Positions 15,042-19,233 of a stretch of DNA of 19,233 nucleotides are shown here, in pieces; position 1 is the first letter of the stretch; each line of letters opens with the position of its first letter. Source of the DNA: CAYUQT01 sp964596165. Its GTDB lineage: Bacteria; Planctomycetota; Phycisphaerae; UBA1845; JAFGLZ01. Below the pieces are notes generated by a model. The model was not told the DNA's origin. It ran no database searches and was given only the letters and a program-made list of their open reading frames with translations. The position numbers and the translations under genes are program-made. The stretch spans positions 1 to 19,233 of the forward strand of contig CAZQTW010000093.1 of the NCBI GenBank assembly GCA_964596165.1. The letters are read 5' to 3'.

Positions 15042-17489
15042 GTGCCTTCGCGGACAGATCTGATGGGTGCCAGTGCGCGGAAATGGCAAGGTACACTTGG
15101 GCTTGCCCTCGCTTCGCTGGCCATCATGCTGAGTTCGGCAGTCTTTGCCAGCGACCTGTACGTCAATCCTACGTGCGGCGACGATGCGTGGTCAGGGCGC
15201 AATCCGAATTGCGTCGCCCCGGACGGACCCAAGCGATCGATCCAGGCGGCGATCGACGCGGCCCAGCCGGGGGAAACAGTTGTCGTTTTGCCCGGGCAGT
15301 ACACCGGCGAGGGCAACTGCTATCTGAATTTCCACGGGAAGGCCATTACGCTACGGGGCAGCGATCCCAACGACCCCAACATTGTTGCGGCCACAATCAT
15401 CGGGCCCACCCCGTACACAACGGCATTTGTATTTGAGAACCACGAAGGTAATGACACGCTGATTGACGGGTTGACAATAGAAGGGGGTAGCCAAGGAGCG
15501 GCAGTCATTTACTGCCGGGGTGGCTTCCCGACGATTCAGAAATGTCGTGTGAGCAACGGTTACCTCTCACATTCGGAGAGCGGCAGCATCGTGGCTAGGC
15601 AATGCGTCTTTAGTAGGGCCAGCATCGGTTCCGATTACGGTCACGGTGCGCCAATGAACGCTCGCGTGGAGGGGTGTATGTTCGAGCAGGGAGGCATGTA
15701 TGCCAGCGGAGGCGAAACCGTCATCAGTGACTGCAACGTGACCAATGGCTCGATCTCATGCGATGGCGGCACCGCTTCGATCGACAACTGTAGTGTAGCC
15801 GGAGGAAGTATTGAATTCGGCGGGTGCTCCACGGTCCGTGTGCGACAATGCGTGCTGAATACGGGCAGGATTCGACTGTTCGGTTGTCCCAATGCCACTG
15901 TATCGCTGAGTTCCATCAGGGGCGGAAGAAGCGGGTCGGACCTGTGGGGTGGCGGCGTCTATTCTTGGAACAGCAACCTAACGTTAACCGACTGTGACAT
16001 CATCGAAAACACAACAAAGCTCGACGGGGGAGGAATTGCCTGCACCGGAAGCGGCAGCACGACCCTTTCGAATTGTCGGATCCTTCGAAACACCGCAGAG
16101 GAGTTATACGGAATAGGCAGCGGCATCTACTGCGGCGACAGCCAGTCGCTTACCTTGACACAATGCCGCGTTGAGGAAAATGCATCCGCCGGGCTGCACG
16201 TTCAATCCAACGGCACCCTCACAGTTGCTGATTGCTCATTTGTGAGAAACGGTTCTGGCTGTAGTGTGGGAGGCTCGGCCAATGCCGTCATACGGCGCAG
16301 TCGTTTCCTCGCGAACGGAGGAGTCGGGATTGCCTGTTGGGACAACATGACGATTAGCGACTGCACAATTGTCGGAAACGTTTCCATACGGGGCGGCGGC
16401 ATGCAATGCCGGGGCGCGAATGTCACGGTCAGCAACTGCCTCATCGCGGGAAATGTGGCCAACGGCGAGGACTTCAGCGACGCCGGCGGTGGGGGCGTCT
16501 GGGTTGCGTACTCGTCACAACCGAGGTTTCAGGGTTGCGTCATTGCCGGAAACATGGCCGCGCCGGCTGACTACAGGTGTGGCGGCGGCGGCGGGATCTG
16601 TGCTGTCTATTCATCACAGCCGAGGTTCCAGAGTTGTCTGATCGCCGGCAACTACACACCGTACTCAGGGGGCGGAGTGCTCGCGAAATACTCCTCGACG
16701 GTTAGAATCGAGAACTGCACATTCGGCCGGAACTCCGTACCCTTCCCCGACCACGGACGCAGCATAGCGTGCATGGGCAATTCCGCGGCGGTCATCGCCA
16801 ATTCCATACTCTGGGGCGATGAGCGTTCACCCAGCGGTGAGATTAGTCTCATGGAGAGAGATGGACCCAGTTCGTTAGACGTATCCTACTGCGACGTGAG
16901 AGGGGGTCCCAATTCCGTCGATGCAGAACCGAGTTGTACGTTGGAGTGGGGTCCGGGCAATCTCGATGCCGACCCGTGCTTCGTTGGTGGGCCGTCGGGC
17001 ATGTGGACGGCCGACGGCGTGTACGATGCGAATGCGTACCAGGTAGTGCTCACGAACTCGGCCGCGACTTGGGCGGAGAACGAGCTGATCGGCAAACTGA
17101 TTCAGCCGGATGTGTCGCAGCCGATTCAACTGCCGATCGTGGCGAATACGGCTACGACCATCACCATCTGGGCCTGCCGGGCAATGATCGATGCGGGAGC
17201 GTCGCTCGTTTCGAGCGGCGCAGGTTACCAGATCCACGATTATCACCTGCTGGATGGCTCGCCGTGCATCAATGCGGGAGATCCCAACGCGGCATTCGCC
17301 GACTATGACGGCCAGACCGACATCGACGGCCAACCCAGATACATGATCCCTCGCCTGGAAATGGGCGCCGACGAATACCCGTACACGCACCATTGCGGGA
17401 GCGGGTTGGGTGCCTCATTGCCGTCGCTAACGATGGGGCTTGTCATCTGCTGTGCGATGGGGCGACGATGGCGGCGGAGGAGATCGTAG
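15042..17489 (+). CDS. Secreted right-handed beta-helix repeat protein
   Basis: An 815-residue exported protein. A signal peptide (1-36, cleaved at VFA/SD) is followed by 'DLYVNPTCGDDAWSG' and 'RSIQAAIDAAQPGETVVVLPGQYTGEG', the standard opening of pectate-lyase-like parallel beta-helix proteins. Many degenerate rungs of the type 'x-ixxCxixxNxaxxxGGGi' fill about 90-610. A separate module (about 660-735, starting 'WTADGVYDANAYQVV') comes before the closing block SPCINAGDPN...TDIDGQPRY...MGADEYPY. The last 31 residues are CGSG, a hydrophobic stretch and an Arg cluster, like a cell-surface sorting tail. No polysaccharide-lyase catalytic residues can be assigned, so binding, adhesion or lyase roles are all open. 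GTG 15042 is chosen for its GGAGGAGG; an ATG at 15063 would give a shorter signal. It is preceded by a terminator, so it probably has its own promoter. Confidence 0.88.
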   Translation: MPSRTDLMGASARKWQGTLGLALASLAIMLSSAVFASDLYVNPTCGDDAWSGRNPNCVAPDGPKRSIQAAIDAAQPGETVVVLPGQYTGEGNCYLNFHGKAITLRGSDPNDPNIVAATIIGPTPYTTAFVFENHEGNDTLIDGLTIEGGSQGAAVIYCRGGFPTIQKCRVSNGYLSHSESGSIVARQCVFSRASIGSDYGHGAPMNARVEGCMFEQGGMYASGGETVISDCNVTNGSISCDGGTASIDNCSVAGGSIEFGGCSTVRVRQCVLNTGRIRLFGCPNATVSLSSIRGGRSGSDLWGGGVYSWNSNLTLTDCDIIENTTKLDGGGIACTGSGSTTLSNCRILRNTAEELYGIGSGIYCGDSQSLTLTQCRVEENASAGLHVQSNGTLTVADCSFVRNGSGCSVGGSANAVIRRSRFLANGGVGIACWDNMTISDCTIVGNVSIRGGGMQCRGANVTVSNCLIAGNVANGEDFSDAGGGGVWVAYSSQPRFQGCVIAGNMAAPADYRCGGGGGICAVYSSQPRFQSCLIAGNYTPYSGGGVLAKYSSTVRIENCTFGRNSVPFPDHGRSIACMGNSAAVIANSILWGDERSPSGEISLMERDGPSSLDVSYCDVRGGPNSVDAEPSCTLEWGPGNLDADPCFVGGPSGMWTADGVYDANAYQVVLTNSAATWAENELIGKLIQPDVSQPIQLPIVANTATTITIWACRAMIDAGASLVSSGAGYQIHDYHLLDGSPCINAGDPNAAFADYDGQTDIDGQPRYMIPRLEMGADEYPYTHHCGSGLGASLPSLTMGLVICCAMGRRWRRRRS
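16491..16653 (+). repeat. Recent 99-base duplication of a beta-helix rung
   Basis: The segment coding YSSQPRFQGCVIAGN (from 16509) recurs 99 bases (33 codons) later as YSSQPRFQSCLIAGN (from 16608), with DNA-level similarity well above that of other rungs. A GGGG(V/I) lead-in precedes both. It indicates growth of the helix by rung duplication. Confidence 0.75.
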
Positions 17490-17544
17490 AGGTTATCGAT
17501 CATCGATCGGTTCGCCTCGTCGAGCGGTGCGGCAAGGGTGAGAA

Positions 17545-17591
17545 CGGTCGGCCCTCGAATCGCTACCTGGTCGGGGGCACCGGGCCGACCG
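17545..17591. terminator. 10-bp inverted repeat between convergent genes
   Basis: CGGTCGGCCC (17545-17554) and GGGCCGACCG (17582-17591) are perfect complements around a 27-base loop, in the 127-base gap between the convergent beta-helix and prepilin stops. A GC-rich stem here could end both transcripts or block read-through, but it has no T tract. Confidence 0.4.
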
Positions 17592-17616
17592 GCTCTATAC
17601 GACTCGTCGGTTCCGA

Positions 17617-18762
17617 TCACCACATGCGAGGGCGACACGAAGGGCATGTCTGAGTGGTCGGTGAGGCTGAAATCGGGGCATAGCCGCTGAGATTCTTTCC
17701 GATTGTTGCTTGTAATGGCCAGGGAGGGATGGGCACCGACCCGGCGACTAGAGAGATGTCAAGTCCGCGTTGCGCCCAGAGCATCTTTTGCATGTAGATC
17801 ATGAGCGCCTCGAGCTCATCGGACATGCGGGCGGCATAGCTCTTGTTGCGAATGTGCTTTGGCGCAATCCGTCTGTTGTTTCCAAGCTCGAACGTAGGCC
17901 ACGGATCTCGATCGAGTTGGGCATGCCCGTCATAGTAGGCAATGCCGCCGGATTTCCACAGAAACGGGTTCCAGAAGCCCCTGTCGTCTCGATCGAGTCG
18001 ATGATGCCGAGACGCGGTAAATGTCCCGTGTGATACGGCGATGACGTTTTCCGGGTGGAAGCCATAGTCGTTGCAGGTGTAGGCGGAACCGGTGCCCCCG
18101 AGTACCCCGCTGGTGGCAACGTGGCGGTTCCATTGCTCGTCCAGGACCATCGGCAGCTCATCGGGCTTGTGGATGTCGCTGACGCGTAGGATCGGACCAT
18201 CCGTAGTGCCCCCAATGCTGGGAGAACCCTCCATGATACACTCTATTGGCGACTTCCAGCGACGTGCCCACATCGGTCGAGTGAAATTGAACGCGTTCTG
18301 GGCTTTGTTGGGATCGCTGACCCGTTCGAATTCCGGGCACCGGTATAGGTCGGCCGACCGAGTATACGTGAAGAGCGTGCCGCTGCACGGGACGTTGGGT
18401 TGCGCCGGCCAGTTTGCCTCGGGGTTGTGTGCTACAGTAGCAATGGCCGCCCTCGCCTCGGCCGATCCATACGGGCCCCAGTTGGCCAGCCAGGTCTCGA
18501 TTTCATTCGGGCTTTGCGAATCTCCCTCTTGCATCGTGGAGGTGAACGGGAAAAGGCCATTGTAGTCTTGCGAGTAGGTCAGGAACGCGCGGGCCATCTG
18601 ACCGACGCGGCTGAGGCACTGCGTCGTCCGCTGGTGGTCGCTCAAACGGCTCGCCGCCGGCGCGCCGATGGCGACAACCACGGCGATACTCGCGAGGATC
18701 GCCGACAGCTCAGCCAGTGAGAACCCGGATTTAACACTCGTTCTGCTCGCCCTGGTAGACAT
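17617..18762 (-). CDS. Prepilin-like protein with type IV N-methylation signal
   Basis: A 381-residue protein with a class III signal: a basic leader, then KSG/FSLAE (cleavage after Gly13, Glu at mature position 5), then a hydrophobic helix ILASIAVVVAIGAPAAS. This matches the pseudopilin-type proteins processed by PilD-like peptidase that are greatly expanded in planctomycetes. 'CLSRVGQMARAFLTYSQDYNGLFPF' after the helix is the usual planctomycete block. Near the C-terminus, SRHHRLDRDDRGFWN...GGIAYYDGHAQ is a spaced-out version of the 'RHxGGxNxxFxDGHV' motif. GGAGGG lies 7 bases before the ATG. The last 22 or so residues (after GKNLSGY) look atypical, and another minus frame stays open beyond the stop, so the 3' end may have been altered. 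The partner secretion machine is not in the window. Confidence 0.88.
   Translation of the reverse strand: MSTRASRTSVKSGFSLAELSAILASIAVVVAIGAPAASRLSDHQRTTQCLSRVGQMARAFLTYSQDYNGLFPFTSTMQEGDSQSPNEIETWLANWGPYGSAEARAAIATVAHNPEANWPAQPNVPCSGTLFTYTRSADLYRCPEFERVSDPNKAQNAFNFTRPMWARRWKSPIECIMEGSPSIGGTTDGPILRVSDIHKPDELPMVLDEQWNRHVATSGVLGGTGSAYTCNDYGFHPENVIAVSHGTFTASRHHRLDRDDRGFWNPFLWKSGGIAYYDGHAQLDRDPWPTFELGNNRRIAPKHIRNKSYAARMSDELEALMIYMQKMLWAQRGLDISLVAGSVPIPPWPLQATIGKNLSGYAPISASPTTQTCPSCRPRMW
17662..17680 (+). repeat. 19-base direct repeat, copy B
   Basis: Exact second copy of TGAGGCTGAAATCGGGGCA (first at 14815-14833), lying inside the 3' end of the minus-strand prepilin-like gene. On the plus strand it reads VRLKSGHSR and then a stop, mirroring MRLKSGQAR and stop in the C45-like gene. 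Confidence 0.8.
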
Positions 18763-19030
18763 GTAAGGGCCCTCCAGTCGGAATTCGGGAACTGCCTACC
18801 GGATGTAAAATGTCAGACTGCAACCACTCCCATCGATTAGTTGGTCCGAAGGCGCCTCAACTAGTGCCATCCTACGGGGTGAGCGTCCATAAGACAAGGG
18901 CCTCCCATCGAAGGAAATGTGTTTACCCCCTTGCCTTCGAGTTTGTCACGTGCCAAAATGCAGATGTCGAGGGGGCGGTGTAATGCCTTTCCGGGCACGG
19001 CCTAGCAAAGGGGGGATGGAAGGGGTCGGC

Positions 19031-19187
19031 ATGTCCAGACAAGGTCAGCCGCAGTGGCGGGGGCAAGCTATGGGATCTTGCACGTCATCTGGAGTCGGTG
19101 GCGCGATGGCGTCCCTTTTACTTGTGGCTTTTGCAATGCCCTCAAGTACTTGGGCCGCCAAACGGTATGTCTCGGGCTCGGAGGTCG
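19031..19187 (+). pseudogene. N-terminus of a secreted protein, cut by an insertion sequence
   Basis: The frame opens with a long polar n-region, then a hydrophobic core (GGAMASLLLVAFAMPSS) and a likely cleavage site TWA/AKRYVSGS. The mature start '(K)RYVSGS' resembles the DLYVNP opening of the beta-helix protein at 15042, so it was probably another secreted beta-helix-type protein. AAGGGG lies 5 bases before the ATG at 19031. Only about 52 native residues remain; the frame then enters the presumed IS end and stops at 19202-19204. An upstream ATG (19016) would add 5 residues. The 268 bases between this gene and the divergent prepilin gene hold no clear promoter I can support. Confidence 0.6.
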
Positions 19188-19233
19188 TGTCAAGTCCTGT
19201 GTAAATTCATTTGGGGCATCCTCCCGACTTGCA
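19186..19233. mobile_element. Partial end of an IS256-like insertion sequence
   Basis: TGTCAAGTCCTGTGTAAATT (19188-19207) reads on the minus strand as AATTTACACAGGACTTGACA, the TTTACACA...TTGACA pattern typical of IS256/mutator-type termini. It begins where the upstream protein frame loses sense, about 45 bases from the window edge. The transposase is not in the window, so the family call rests on the terminus only. Confidence 0.5.

Noticed and set aside
17393..17653. Plus-strand open frame overlapping the beta-helix gene end
   Set aside because: No start context or recognisable family, and it overlaps the real C-terminus in another frame.
1..19233. CRISPR arrays, tRNA and rRNA genes
   Set aside because: No regularly spaced repeats, cloverleaf or rRNA-like sequence was noticed on either strand by reading; a dedicated tRNA/rRNA scan was not possible.

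Overview
The window looks like accessory plus core chromosome from a moderately GC-rich planctomycete, probably of the Phycisphaerae type. This is inferred from the gene content: exported DUF362 lipoproteins, a secreted right-handed beta-helix protein ending in the usual 'SPCINAGDPN ... MGADEY' block, a prepilin-like protein with a late YYDGH motif, a C45-type N-terminal nucleophile hydrolase lipoprotein, and the conserved run cdsA, phoH, pgpH, ybeY, CNNM/CBS. No rRNA or tRNA gene and no CRISPR array was recognised. No gap between genes exceeds 300 bases.

Layout. Positions 1-54 look like the end of an IS21-type insertion sequence, which has removed the start of a YfcE-type metallophosphoesterase (55-507). 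From 7065 down to 554 on the minus strand lies a compact housekeeping operon: cdsA (phospholipid synthesis), phoH (ATPase), a PgpH-type membrane HD phosphodiesterase, ybeY (rRNA endonuclease) and a CNNM/CBS membrane protein. Joined directly upstream of cdsA, and on the same strand, are two tandem paralogous Tat-exported DUF362 lipoproteins (7080-8225 and 8464-9627).

Divergent from these is a GntR/FCD regulator (9914-10663). The 286-base gap between the two directions holds back-to-back promoters that share one -35 region. Each predicted start is covered by a matching TTGG...CCAA operator, and the two operators lie symmetrically about the shared -35. I read this as a self-contained regulatory switch for the DUF362 pair, and it is the most interesting structure in the window. 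A URO-D-fold protein (10699-11718, minus) converges on the regulator.

The plus strand then carries a phosphoglucomutase/phosphomannomutase (11895-13514), the C45-like lipoprotein hydrolase (13578-14843), a strong intrinsic terminator (14886-14926) and the large beta-helix protein (15042-17489). A convergent prepilin-like gene follows (17617-18762, minus). Last comes the start of a second secreted protein (from 19031), cut off by what looks like an IS256-type terminus at the right edge. Both edges therefore look like mobile-element ends, as expected for an assembly contig that broke at repeats.
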